A DNA stretch of 64,000 bases, taken from positions 3,596,001 through 3,660,000 of the forward strand of contig JAKULF010000005.1 of NCBI GenBank assembly GCA_022661535.1, written 5' to 3'. The position numbers were made by a program, and so were the translations under genes. Positions 1 to 10,879 of this stretch are shown here, in pieces. Positions within the stretch are counted from its first letter, which is position 1; each line of letters begins with the position of its first letter. The DNA is from Eutypa lata. Its lineage: Eukaryota > Ascomycota > Sordariomycetes > Xylariales > Diatrypaceae. The notes beneath the pieces were generated by a model that was given only the letters and a program-made list of their open reading frames with translations, ran no database searches and was not told the DNA's origin.

Positions 1-906
1 TGCCGACGGTGGCTCGACCGATCGAAGTCGTGGTATCACGGCCTCGGAAAACGTCCGAGCCGAATCCGCCGAAATCTCTGGGGCCTACGTCTCCCTCTAC
101 TCAAGAACAAAATCAAGGAAGGAGCCCAAAGCATACACAGCAGACAGCTACCGCTCTCTCGCTGTTACCCGACCCGGGAAGCCGGAGGCATGAACTGGAT
201 AGTGCAGCCTGGCAGCGGCGGACGAGGTTGTTCCAGGTGGAAGATTCGAAGAAGGGAAATCAAGATCATAGGGGTTCAGGGGCTAACTAACGTTAGTCGA
301 TGGGAGTAATTACCTGTGATGACGTAATGAGTGAGTATGTAACTACAAGTAATCTGGATAGGTTAATATCAACGACAACAATCACGATTATACCCTCATC
401 TTGCAGATTCGATTGCTAAACTTGAGCATGGTCGATAGAGATCACTCCCTATTTCTCACAATTCGGTGAGGTTTCTCATTACAATTCTCATTACAATTGT
501 AGCGTTCTACGATGAGTGAAACTTGAATCTTTTTTTATGGACCAATCAGGACGCCATTGATTTTTTTTTCTAGCGATGGATGATGCTAAGCAACAGTCGC
601 GCCAACGCGTCGTGTTAACTAATTAATTAATTAGTGCCACCAGCTGGCCTCAGCGCAAGATGCAGGCAGGGAACAGGCGTCTAATGTTGTCTCAACTCAA
701 CTTTTTCGACCTCTCCGCCTTTTTGAAGACTTTATAAAACTGTTAGATTCTAAAGCTCAAATTGAAGATTTTCAGTCAAGAAACATTACTTCTAGATCTA
801 GGACCTAGACTTACGTTAATCATCTCGGCGATAGCTAAAGAGGTGGGCGAACCGAACATTTGGTTTCAATCCTCTACCTATATTTAGGAGTTAGTCCTGA
901 TGAGCG
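1..906. other. Left edge, no gene supported
   Basis: No convincing complete gene is visible. On the minus strand the first ~100 bases are open from the window edge up to a stop near 105 and would read as a Gly/Asp-rich peptide, so a partial exon of a gene lying outside the window is possible but unproven. The rest is AT-leaning intergenic sequence and probably the promoter and 5' leader of the gene that starts at 907. Confidence 0.4.
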
Positions 907-3900
907 ATGGATTCAATGCACCCGGTTTGCCAGGTTCGTCTAACTACCCACTCTTGAGCTCCTTGTCAACGTGTGAAGCGAGCCCCTTGATCATGACTAA
1001 TTGTATAACAGGCACTGAACCTTTCAGATGGTCAACGTTGTGCTGAAGTCGCCTCAGCTCACAATGATGTATTCTGTCGGTTCCATGCTAAGCAGTGCTT
1101 CGGCATGTATATGGGCTACAAGCGGCGAAATGCACAGCTGGATGCTCTGCCGAAAAGTGCTCCTCCGTATTTAGAGTCATCGAGCACGCCCCTTGCCAAC
1201 ATGGCATTTGAGGATGTGGACGATGATAGTACCCTTCAGTCCATCCATGCACACCTGTTCCAGGAGTATGTGCTTCTCGGCAGAGTCATCGATGCCAGGA
1301 GACTGCATCATAAGCACTTCTACTCACTTCAGATGGATTATGGACACCAGTCCTACCTCGACATCCTCGCCAACCGGCGTCATATCGTCTTACGAGCGCT
1401 CGAGAAGCTCGAAAGGCGCACCGCCGAGGTTCTCTACGAGAAGGAGAAGTGGTTCAAGTGGGTACGTAAGGTCCAGGAAGACGACGAGACCAACCGCGAG
1501 AAGGAGCAGAAGAAGGTGAAGCTCGAGGCTGCCATGTTCAAGCGGCACTGGAAGAAGATGCAGACCCGGATCAAGGCCCAACGGGAAAAGGAGGAGAAGC
1601 GGCGACAAGACATCTTCCTCGAAGAAGCTTACCAGGAGCGGGTCAAGGCAATGTCACTCGAAGACGACGACGAGAAGTGGGATCCCATTGAGGACGTCGT
1701 CGAGGATGAGCGTGGTCAATACATTGACTTGATTAAGCATTTCCTGTGGATGGAGCTCCTTCTGGATGAAGACCCATCCGCTTCCCGTTCCGTTCAACCC
1801 GACGCTTCAGGTGGCTTGGATAAGCCCTCTGCTGCGAACGGCACTAAGGCGAAGAAGTCGAAGAAGAAATCGAAAGCCAACGCTGCAAAGAAAGCGAATG
1901 AAGAGGGTGAAAGCAGCGCCCGCGAGGAGGAGGCTCCTATTCGCGGGCAGAATAAAATCATGAATATGATGCAGAGCGGGGAGACGAAGGCTGCCGAAGC
2001 ACCGGAGCCGAATAAAAATAACATCGAAACTGAGCTAGAAATGCGCAAGCGACTCAAGGAAGGCGTTGAGAAGAACTACGATGACGTCGAAGGACCTATT
2101 CTGGTGGGATCGCTTCAGCTTCCACATGGAACGCATTTGAAGACCGCACCCCTGGCGGACGAGGAGATCGATTCTCTCACGAGCGAGACCAAGGAGATCA
2201 AGTTGCTGCTCTTCTGCCGACTCATTCTATCTCATACCTCTTTGCTACCTGCTGCTCTACGGGCCTCGAGCGTGGAAGAATTCCTTAATGACCCGGACAT
2301 CACCAAGTCCGACCTGAGAGATTTGTGTCTGAGAGTCGAGCAGCCCAGTCTCCAGGATATCCGCGACGCGTGCGCAGATCTGGGTCGTGGGGACGAACCC
2401 GATGTAGACGAGGAAGAGTACTTCGAGGCAGAAGAGTCGATCCAAGATGTAAGTGAAGTCAGAGCATACTCTCTCAACTCATTGCCCCTAGCAAGACAAA
2501 TATCCTAGCTCCGACTTCTCAAGGTTTTGGGATGGGCGTTTAATATGATGCACTTGGAACGAGAGCCGTAACTGAATAACTTTGCAGGTGATTCTACAAG
2601 ACAGACGATACGGCCACTTGCAAGACGACGACTGGCTAGCTAAGAACCTGGTAGCACATTTGGCTCCTGGGCCCGCCGAGAGCCCAACCAACCCTGGTCA
2701 GAAGCGGCTCAAGCGTGAAAAGATGAAGGTCATGATCTGTGGTAAGAGTATCTGGAACTACTCGAGCCAGGCCTCTATGTCCCGCAACGGTTGGCTCCAG
2801 TTCTCGGTTTTAGCGAAAGACTGCGATTTGAGACATGCGGTCAGCCTCTGTCGAAACTGGGATGAATTCTCGCAATTGAACTTCCTGACTGCTTGGCAGT
2901 ACTTCCCGGCGTCTAACTGGGTCTCCTGGGGCAGCGATACTGCCACTATGCAATTGCATGAACTGGTTAGTACTATCCCCCTTTCCCTTTACTCTTCTTC
3001 TTCTTCTGCTTGCGGCAAACGTAGGGCCTAGTTGGACTTCTCTTAGGTCTAACACCATTATAGGGTTTCTTTCCTTACTTCAAAGACCTAAGCGCGTACC
3101 AAAAGAGCCATAGCCACCAAATCGGCGGTAGAAGCCAACTGCGACGCCAGCACAACATCATAGAGGCCAGAAACATTGTCGTGGGCCACATGCGACGCAA
3201 GGATTCGATGACCCGACGGTTCATCCAGTACTGCGCAATGCGGTCTAGCGAAGTACTGATCCTGGTGCGCGACGGCAAGACCGGGAAGATCATCATCTCT
3301 CCCGACGAAAAGGAGCTGTGGACATTCCGCGAAAAGCACGGCCTAGGACGCGCTTCGAAGAAGGAATGGGATAGCGTCCTTGAGGTTGGCCATATATATT
3401 TCTCCATGGTAGAGTGTAAGGAATTCTGTCTCTATTGTCACTCCTTTTTCAATCCCTGAACACCATTCCATCTAAGGAGGGACTCGGCATCGTGGTAATC
3501 ATGGCCTCTGTCTTGCAACTCCCACTCACCAGCCCTCTACATTACTTATATAACAACATGCTAACTTCAGATGCTCAGTGCTACGAAAATGGCATCTTGG
3601 TTTTGATGACCATTATGACATCTGGATCTGGGATTTTATACCTGGTCGTAAGGCGAAGGAGCTGTATGCTGATATTGTTATTGTATGGCGAACATCTCTT
3701 CTTCCCGTCGTATTATTGCTGATAATAGGAAGGAACTCAAAAAGGCAAGGCGCATCACGAGTCGAATGGACATCTACCGACCTCGAGAACAATTCTGTAA
3801 GTCGCTTTTGAACTCGTTCCATTCTTGATGGCTATAAAACCCCATGTCTACGTATATTCAGAGCGTTTAGCCGACACCGATGGTCATGTCCGGGTTTACA

Positions 3901-5896
3901 GAAGTTCTGATATGAATGCCGACGGCTGACCTCCTAAACACTTACAGTGCGAAGTTTGACAAGGGATGAAGAGACGATGCGAGTCCGTTCAATCAATCCT
4001 AATCAGCAGGCCAAAAGCCTCTGGGATGAGATTAACGATCCCAACAAAAAGTCTTACTACGCAGATCCGGCGACCCGCAAGATCGTCGAGTCCATTGACG
4101 AGGAAGCTCTGTACTCATGCTACAGCGAGGCCGACGCCGCCGAGGATATGGTTCTTTTCCCCGACGAGCTCACGTCGACAGACCGCAACGTCCCCTTCAA
4201 GGAGATAAGCAATCCGACGACGGTATTCGAAACGGCACCGGCCACGGTCCTTCAATTCTTAAGCGAAGGTGCTAAGCGAACAAAGGATGATATCCCTGAT
4301 GCTCCGGAAACGACGATATGGTCTCTACCGCGTATATGGGAAGATGCCCTTGAAATACTCAATAACCGCCCTATCGACTTTTCAAAGACGCAGCTCTTGC
4401 AAAAAGTGGGGCTTCTGCAAGGGGTTTATGGGCGGATTGGTGGTAGTGTTGGTATGGGAGGTGATATGCTTAGTAGGATTAAACAAGCAGACAGCCTGGA
4501 AGTCATGGAGAAGGATCGCGGCGCAGGTAAGTTTTCCTGATGATGGAAAGAAAAAGCGTTTGGACGATGAAACTAACGCATGGGGGTTTAAGCCATGATC
4601 GAGTCATTTCATCTTGCGGACCTGGAGCCCGGTGCTCCCGAGAAGTACGAGGAGACGTGCAAGATCATCCACGGAATTCAAGCAACAACGCAGCCCAGCC
4701 GTCCGACAGACTGGGTATGGTTCCTGGCCGAGATACTCGCCTGGCTCGAGGTCCGAGCCGACTACAGGACGTACACCCACGAGCCGTTCGCCCCTTGGCC
4801 GCACGCGTTCATCATCCAGGATATCGTGAAGGCCTTCGCCTACATGGCCATGTTCTTCCCGGGGATCAACATCTGCTCGCCCGCCACCGAGTATTTCAAA
4901 TCAGACGAGGGCAGCCAGTACCGGGACTCGCTGCTACTGAAGCCCCTCGAGCGCTCGCGCACGGTTCCGAAACACCGCACTAGGACTAGCTACAGGTACC
5001 GCGATAAGGGGTTCTGGAAAGAATGGGAGGATATCTTCGATGCGAACCTGGAAAACGGCGACTGGTACATGAACAAGTACCCGCCGGAATGGGACGTTGC
5101 TGTTCGACCAATTATCGCTAAATGTGAGTGCATCCATTTCATTTCATTCCTCCCCTCCCTTGCTGCTCGAAGCCCTCAAGAGGGAATCGCCGCTAACACA
5201 TATATGGTCATGGCAGTCTACCGCGCCGGCGTGATGCAACCAGCCAACCTCCCGAACGACCCCCAAATCGTGCCGGGAATCGCGACTGCGAACACAGAGC
5301 CGCACCGGCCCGACGACATAGACCTCTTCATCGAGTACGCGGATCGGTTCAACGTGCTCGGAAAGCTGCAGTTCCCGCCGAACTACGTACACCCGCACGA
5401 ATGGCCGAACTTGCTCGAGGTGGCGCGAGAGTTCGCCTCTGCCGTAGGGCTAGCGGACACGATCTCAAAGGGAACGGGAGGAGAAGGGATAGGAGAGGCG
5501 AGGTATGCGGTGCTCCGGCTCTGGTCGGCGCCGCACTTCTACCCGCTGATGATCCGGCACGACAACCGGCGCATCGCGAGCTTCCTGGACCCGCTCGGCC
5601 GCGTCTGGGAGTGGAAGTACATCCCCAAGGACGGGTTCTCGAGCGAGTGGAGCATCTACAACACGGTGCGGACGCGGCTGGATTTGCTCAAGGAGCAGTT
5701 CAAGGGCCGCGTGGTGCACCGAGGGGATGTCGTGCTGGTCATGGGCGCTTCTGAGGAGGAGCTGCTGAGGTACGCAGTCGCTGTTACGTTCGCCATACAG
5801 ACGAAGCCGTGGTACCGCGAGTTCGACCTCTGGAAGAGCTTTGTCAATGTGGACTTGGCGTTCTTGGAGGAGTTGGATCCGTATTGGTTGGACTGA
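907..5896 (+). CDS. Large protein of unknown function, nine exons
   Basis: I do not recognise a named family. My model is exons 907-933, 1012-2448, 2588-2965, 3064-3415, 3579-3682, 3733-3796, 3948-4526, 4593-5123 and 5217-5896, which stays in frame and gives ~1,383 residues. The 27-base first exon is supported because it joins in frame to a Cys/His set, C8-x10-C19-x11-C31-x2-H34, that looks like a small zinc knuckle. A charged coiled coil follows (~140-225), then a Lys-rich patch (~290) that could be a nuclear signal. The C-terminal half is globular and Trp/Tyr-rich with no motif I can name. Two acceptors end in AAG rather than CAG/TAG (3732 and 4592); the second has a perfect CTAAC branch point upstream. 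The exon 5/6 junction is the least certain. The mRNA end may use an AATAAA at 5940. Nuclear location is only inferred. Confidence 0.78.
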
Positions 5897-6221
5897 GGGA
5901 TCCGGTTCAATACTATAAAAAAGGAAAAGGGAAAAGAAAAATAAAGACAAAGAGGGATGGCATTAGTCTAGAAGATTTAGGTTGGAAATGATGGCTATAT
6001 TGAGGAGTGCAGAAACATAGAGCTACGAATACACGTCATTTTCAACGCTTAATTTGATTGTCTTGAAACTAGGTACCTACTTAAAAATATAGTTACCATC
6101 GCAAAGTGCTTCTGCACGCCCTCCTTGGTGGAACCGTATTATATCACAAATGCGATGACATTTGCTGTGAGGAGTCGGGACAATATACAAAATTACCCAA
6201 TGGCCAGTAACCAACAAATCT
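5897..6221. other. Convergent 3' intergenic region
   Basis: This is the tail-to-tail spacer between the large unknown gene (+) and the S33-type hydrolase (-). It holds an AATAAA at 5940-5945, 44 bases after the first stop codon, a plausible polyadenylation signal. Nothing else stands out. Confidence 0.45.
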
Positions 6222-8315
6222 TCATCTCAGCTCTGCATTAGGAGATGGGTGAACTTCTAATAGCTGTCCTATCGATTGCGGTACCTCAGGAAGACGTTCG
6301 ACCGGCGAACCGGCCATGACATCCTGCTGCTCTGTCTTGACGCCATAAAGATACGGCTTCTCATTAGCGAAACAGTCCGTCTCTGATTCCTCGGGCAGTT
6401 CTCCACGCAGGATAAAATCATGCGCTATCGAATCCGTGCAGTTCGACCTATCCCTAGACGAGTGGCCATAGCCATGATGCACAATCAATCTCGCATTGGA
6501 CCCCATCTCATGGAGCAATCTCCGCCCATTACGCAGCGGCGTCGCCGGATCGTAGGTCTCGGCAATGAGGAGAACGGGGTGCTTAAGCGTGTGGTTGAGA
6601 TCGCCGCGATAGACCTCCGCCGGTTCGGGCCAGTACGTGCCGAAATGACGGCACGGGAAGACGGAGTGAAAGCGATCGTTTCCCGCCACCCAGGACTTCT
6701 CCGTCATGTTCGTCCACAGCGAAAGCCACCAATCGAGACCGTCCTTCGGCTGCGGCGCATCGTACGCATCCGCGCATATGACCAGCATCCCGAGCTCGTC
6801 GGACGAGACCTTCGGGAACGGCCGCGGCAGCCGCGTCGGGTCGTACTCCCAGGCGGATTCCTCGAGGGCTGCCGCGGCCAGCGTCGAGTTTCCCAGCTCC
6901 AGGTCGTACAGGATCTGCGCCAGGCGCGGCCAGGTGTACGCGTTGTACATAGTTCCGTATATGAAGTTGACGAGCGCCGAGTAGGTGACTATCGACGGCC
7001 CGCTCGACTCCGTGTACCCAGCGATGGGTCGCGCAATCAGCGACTCGAGAAGCGATGTCATGCGCGTCTTGAGCTCGCCGACAGACACGGACTTGGAGTT
7101 CCTCGGCTGCGCCAACGCACAGTGTTCCGGGCCCGCGTTGACGCACTCGCCGAGGAACCCATCATTCCACGCGTCGGTACCGTTGTCGAGCGCGGTCCAC
7201 CCAAAGCCGCCGAGCAGGCGATGGTCGCGAACGTACTCGGTGCCATCCAAGACCATGCGGCCGACGCTCTCGGGGAACATATTAGCAAAAGTCTGCCCGA
7301 TGCCAGTGCCGTAGCTGACAAAATACCCCGTGACGTCGTCCTCGCCGAGCGCGACGCGGATCGCCTCCAAGTCGCGCGCGACGAACGCCGTGCCGACGAA
7401 CCGCCCGACGTCGCCCTGCCGCTCCCAGCACGCGCCGAAGATGGCGTCGTTCATGGCGTCGGCGAGCTCGAGCTGCGCCCGCCCGCCCAGCGACGACGCC
7501 TCGAGGTACTGCGCCGTCAGCAGCTGCCACCGGTCGCGGTCGGCGTCGTAGGGGAAGCACGACACGGCGGGTCGGGACGTGTTGACGCCGCGCGGATCCC
7601 AGCCCAGCACGTCCAAGGCCCCGTCGCTCAGCCGCTTGCTGATGTTCTCAGCTTCGCGCCAGGCGAAGCTCGTTCCGCTGCCTCCGGGGCCCCCGGGCTC
7701 GATTATGATCGTCCGCTTGCTCTTGCTCCCGGGACCGGGATCTCCGGCCATCTTACTGGTGCCGCCATCAACGAAGGTGGTCTCGCTGGCAAGTGCAAGG
7801 CCGGATACTTGGAATTTGGTGATGGCGAGACGAGCGATGCGCGGGTCCGATGCGTTTGTGTAGTCTAGAGGCACGTCGAGGTAGCCGCACATGTAGATGC
7901 CTCGGTCATCGTGGGGATCCTCACGTTTGTTGGCATTTTCTGTTACAAAAGAAGCAGTGGTTGACGTATTACCCCAGCTCCAATGGTCGGGGTCCGGGTC
8001 AAAAAGATGACTCCAGGTACGATCTGGATGGGGATCCTCCAGCGGCGGCGGGACGGTAGCATTTGTGCAGGGAAGAAAGCGGAACGGGTCATCGGGGAGG
8101 GGAAAGTGTCCATAAGGGGAGTGATAAGAAACCGCTGACTCGACGTTTAGGAGATCTCCGCAGTTGTCATTGTCACGACCCGGTCCGTAATGAATCCATG
8201 ATAGGCATACCAGGGACGCTACTATAGCGCTAAGCATCTTCAAACGCAGACCTTGGTTCCAAGACGTCGGTCGTCTCTCGACCGCCAAGGTTACGTCTTT
8301 CATCATCATCATCAT
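6222..8315 (-). CDS. TAP-like alpha/beta hydrolase (S33 type)
   Basis: A single-exon gene for 697 residues related to the tripeptidyl-aminopeptidase-like (S33/TAP) alpha/beta hydrolases, which cleave short peptides or esters. A hydrophobic stretch at ~26-42 after a basic N-terminus suggests a signal anchor or uncleaved signal, so secretion or a type II membrane position is likely. The oxyanion-loop motif GGPGGSG lies near 205-212. The nucleophile is S334 in YFVSYGT, the acid D589 in ETYDPATP and the base H618 in GYGHSS, followed by the TAP-like C-terminal region. Oddly, the usual first Gly of the GxSYG elbow is Phe here. The protein starts with five Met codons in a row, so the exact start is ambiguous by a few residues. 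A long reading frame on the opposite strand (6420-7868) is a shadow produced by GC-rich codons. Confidence 0.85.
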   Translation of the reverse strand: MMMMMKDVTLAVERRPTSWNQGLRLKMLSAIVASLVCLSWIHYGPGRDNDNCGDLLNVESAVSYHSPYGHFPLPDDPFRFLPCTNATVPPPLEDPHPDRTWSHLFDPDPDHWSWGNTSTTASFVTENANKREDPHDDRGIYMCGYLDVPLDYTNASDPRIARLAITKFQVSGLALASETTFVDGGTSKMAGDPGPGSKSKRTIIIEPGGPGGSGTSFAWREAENISKRLSDGALDVLGWDPRGVNTSRPAVSCFPYDADRDRWQLLTAQYLEASSLGGRAQLELADAMNDAIFGACWERQGDVGRFVGTAFVARDLEAIRVALGEDDVTGYFVSYGTGIGQTFANMFPESVGRMVLDGTEYVRDHRLLGGFGWTALDNGTDAWNDGFLGECVNAGPEHCALAQPRNSKSVSVGELKTRMTSLLESLIARPIAGYTESSGPSIVTYSALVNFIYGTMYNAYTWPRLAQILYDLELGNSTLAAAALEESAWEYDPTRLPRPFPKVSSDELGMLVICADAYDAPQPKDGLDWWLSLWTNMTEKSWVAGNDRFHSVFPCRHFGTYWPEPAEVYRGDLNHTLKHPVLLIAETYDPATPLRNGRRLLHEMGSNARLIVHHGYGHSSRDRSNCTDSIAHDFILRGELPEESETDCFANEKPYLYGVKTEQQDVMAGSPVERLPEVPQSIGQLLEVHPSPNAELR

Positions 8316-9367
8316 CCCACTAACTAGGTAGTTAGTTAGTTGGCGTGACTAAATACCTCTTTAAATGAAATTATGAAATCGGCCTGCGTCTACTAACTAT
8401 TCGCGATTAGGTCACCAGAATAGGTGCCTATCTACCCGGACACGGAGTCATAAATAAGAGGAACTGCTCATCACGAATCACATATTCCGGGTGGCTGGTA
8501 CGCGAGGTGGAGCTGTCGTCTTTGGGTCAATTAACCTTTTCCTATTGCGTGCTCCCCCCACACTTTGTAGATTTGAAGCTTTCAGTTACATGAAGCAAAC
8601 TCCTTTACTTCATAGTTACACCGACAAGATGATTATACTTAATAACTATACTACTTTTGAATTGCCATTTAGTGGCGCTTTATAATTACCTACATGTAGT
8701 ATGATCATAATGATTATAGTGTTCTTGATGTCTCCCAAAACGCATAGTTACCTACATAAGTAGGTTAACTATTTGGGTTATTACCTAAATTGGCAATTCT
8801 GGGCGGCGTGGGGTCGGCAAACGAAGGTGTGGGCCGAGATAAGGAAATGAGCCGGTTGGTCGCTGGCTCTTGTTTATTTTGTAAACATTGTTATTAAGCA
8901 GTGAATCACGGCACTGATAACTAAACCGGCGATAAGAGGAAGAAAAACAACCCAAGTAGTAAAGAATATCTTCCGCTTTAGGAAATGCTACCAGTTGCAA
9001 GCGAGGCGGAAATATCATGGGTGGGTATAGTTAGACCGGAATAGTATCCTCTCCCATCGGCTCACACCCGGCGCTAGGAACCCTATAACTAACCCGACTT
9101 CTTATCATGCCGAGCAAATTCAACGTTAATATCTCGCTACCTATATTATAGTACAGCTACTAGTTAGTTGCTACGTTCGAAGTCGATATCGCCATGGAGT
9201 TAAGATTGTGTTCGGATGTTAAAAGCCGGAATCAGGAAGGAGACGCAGTGTCTAGGTATAAAAACCTAGTCACCGACTCTTGATGGTTTGCAATTGGCCA
9301 TTCCACTGTGAGGTCCAAGTCGAGCTGCCTACTCTATTTCAAGCAGTGTCTTACAAGAGCCCACACG
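8316..9367. other. Divergent promoter region
   Basis: About 1 kb separates the hydrolase (-) from the asparaginase (+), so both promoters must lie here. It is AT-leaning and has no supported gene. A TATA-like element occurs near the asparaginase end (listed separately). Confidence 0.5.
9257..9264 (+). promoter_or_regulatory. TATA-like box of the asparaginase gene
   Basis: The sequence TATAAAAA lies 104 bases before the asparaginase ATG, inside a short palindrome (CTAGGT...ACCTAG). The spacing suits a fungal TATA box with a ~70-base leader. It is a consensus match only. Confidence 0.45.
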
Positions 9368-10879
9368 ATGCGTTCGCCGTCCTTCATCCTCTCCGCCCTG
9401 GCCCTTGGGGCTCTAGCTTCGCCAGTTCAAGAGGCCAGGAGCACATGTGACGACGACCTTGAGTGGATCTCCAAAGACTCTTCTCTGCCAAAAGTCGTGT
9501 AAGTCTAGTTAGGTAGTTGGTAGGCCTTCCGTAACTAAATGGGCTTGCGTGCTGACCTTGCCCTATAGAGTCTACAGCACCGGAGGCACGATCCTCTCGG
9601 CTTCCAACTATAGCCGTCTGGACAACATCCACTACGGCAGCGGCGTCGGCCCCACCCCGCAGGAGCTGATCGGCAACGTCTCGGAAGTGCTGGATGTCGC
9701 CCAGCTCGCCGTTGTCCGGTTCGCCGCGCCGGGCGGTAGTTCCGGCATAAACTCGTCGCTCTATCTGAACATCAGCCAGTATGCCAACAGACATCTCTGC
9801 TCTGAGGGCTCTGATATTGCCGGCGCCATCATGTTCCATGGGACCAACACCCTGGAGGAGACAGTGAGCCGACCCAATTCAAGATCTCAGTTGAGCCAAA
9901 TTCGGGAGCTGATACAAAGAAACAGGCATTCGGCGTTGACATGACCTTCAACTGCTCCAAGCCCTTCATCGCCACGGGGGCCATGAGACCTGATACTTAC
10001 ATCTCGCCAGATGGCCGATCCAACTTCTACCAGGCTGTTGCGGCGGCGGCCTCGCCTTCGTCGCGGGATCGTGGTGGTCTGATTGTCTTCAACGATAGGA
10101 TCACCTCCATCTACTATTCCACCAAGACCGACGCCAACACGCCCGACACGTTCAAGGCTCTCGAACAGGGCAATCTCGGTGTTTTCCTGGGCGGGCAGCC
10201 GTTCTATTACTTCGACCCCGCCTTCCCAACTGGAAGACCGTACTTCGATGTTACTAATACTACCGAACTGCCGTCTGTGATCACTCTTTTCGGCCATCGT
10301 AAGTCCCTAAAACCCAGGCCAATGATTATTTATTTGTGTATGCCTAGCTAACGATGAATAGAGGGTTTCGACGCATCATTGATGTATGCGGCCGTGGCGA
10401 ATGGAGCAAAGTACGTATATCAGCATATTAAACCCGAGGGAATTCAATGGCGCTGACTAGTTTTCTCCCTCTCAGGGGTTTGGTGATAATGGGAGCTGGA
10501 GCTGCTCAACTCAGTCCCAGCGCTAGCGCAGCTGCTGCGGACCTTTTCAGTAAGGGGATTCCGACTGTTGCTGTTGCCCGGCCGGTCACTGGCACTGGTG
10601 TTCCCTCCCTTTACCCAGGTCCTGTGTAAGTTTCCTCTCATATTCCATACATATGCCACATTTCCACACGTACTATGCGATATGATTTTTTTTCCATGGA
10701 TCTAACGATGCTGCAGGTTCTATGCGAGCTACCTCGGTGCTGAACAAGCCCGAATCGTGCTTCAGTTGGCAATTGGTGCTGGGCACAGTCTAGATGAAAT
10801 CCGCAATGTTTTCCAAGATCCCCTAATGAAGGCTATCCATGGAACCACTGCGGCCCAGGAGTATTATTACTCCTTATAA
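9368..10879 (+). CDS. Secreted L-asparaginase (type II)
   Basis: Hydrolyses asparagine to aspartate and ammonia, probably outside the cell for nitrogen scavenging. Exons are 9368-9498, 9569-9863, 9926-10298, 10362-10410, 10476-10625 and 10717-10879; all junctions keep frame and give 386 residues, the usual size for fungal type II enzymes. A signal peptide is clear (MRSPSFILSALALGALAS). The first active-site motif is STGGTI with catalytic T48; the second is HGTNTLEET at 134-142 with T136. Bacterial and many fungal enzymes have HGTDT here, so the substrate-contacting Asp is Asn (N137). GAMRP follows in exon 3. The ATG is preferred over in-frame upstream codons because the signal peptide begins there. 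A TATA-like box is 104 bases upstream. The family call is firm; activity is less certain because of the D-to-N change. Confidence 0.92.

Noticed and set aside
6420..7868. 482-codon open frame on the plus strand
   Set aside because: It lies antisense to the S33-type hydrolase and its Arg-rich translation is what GC-rich codons give when read backwards.
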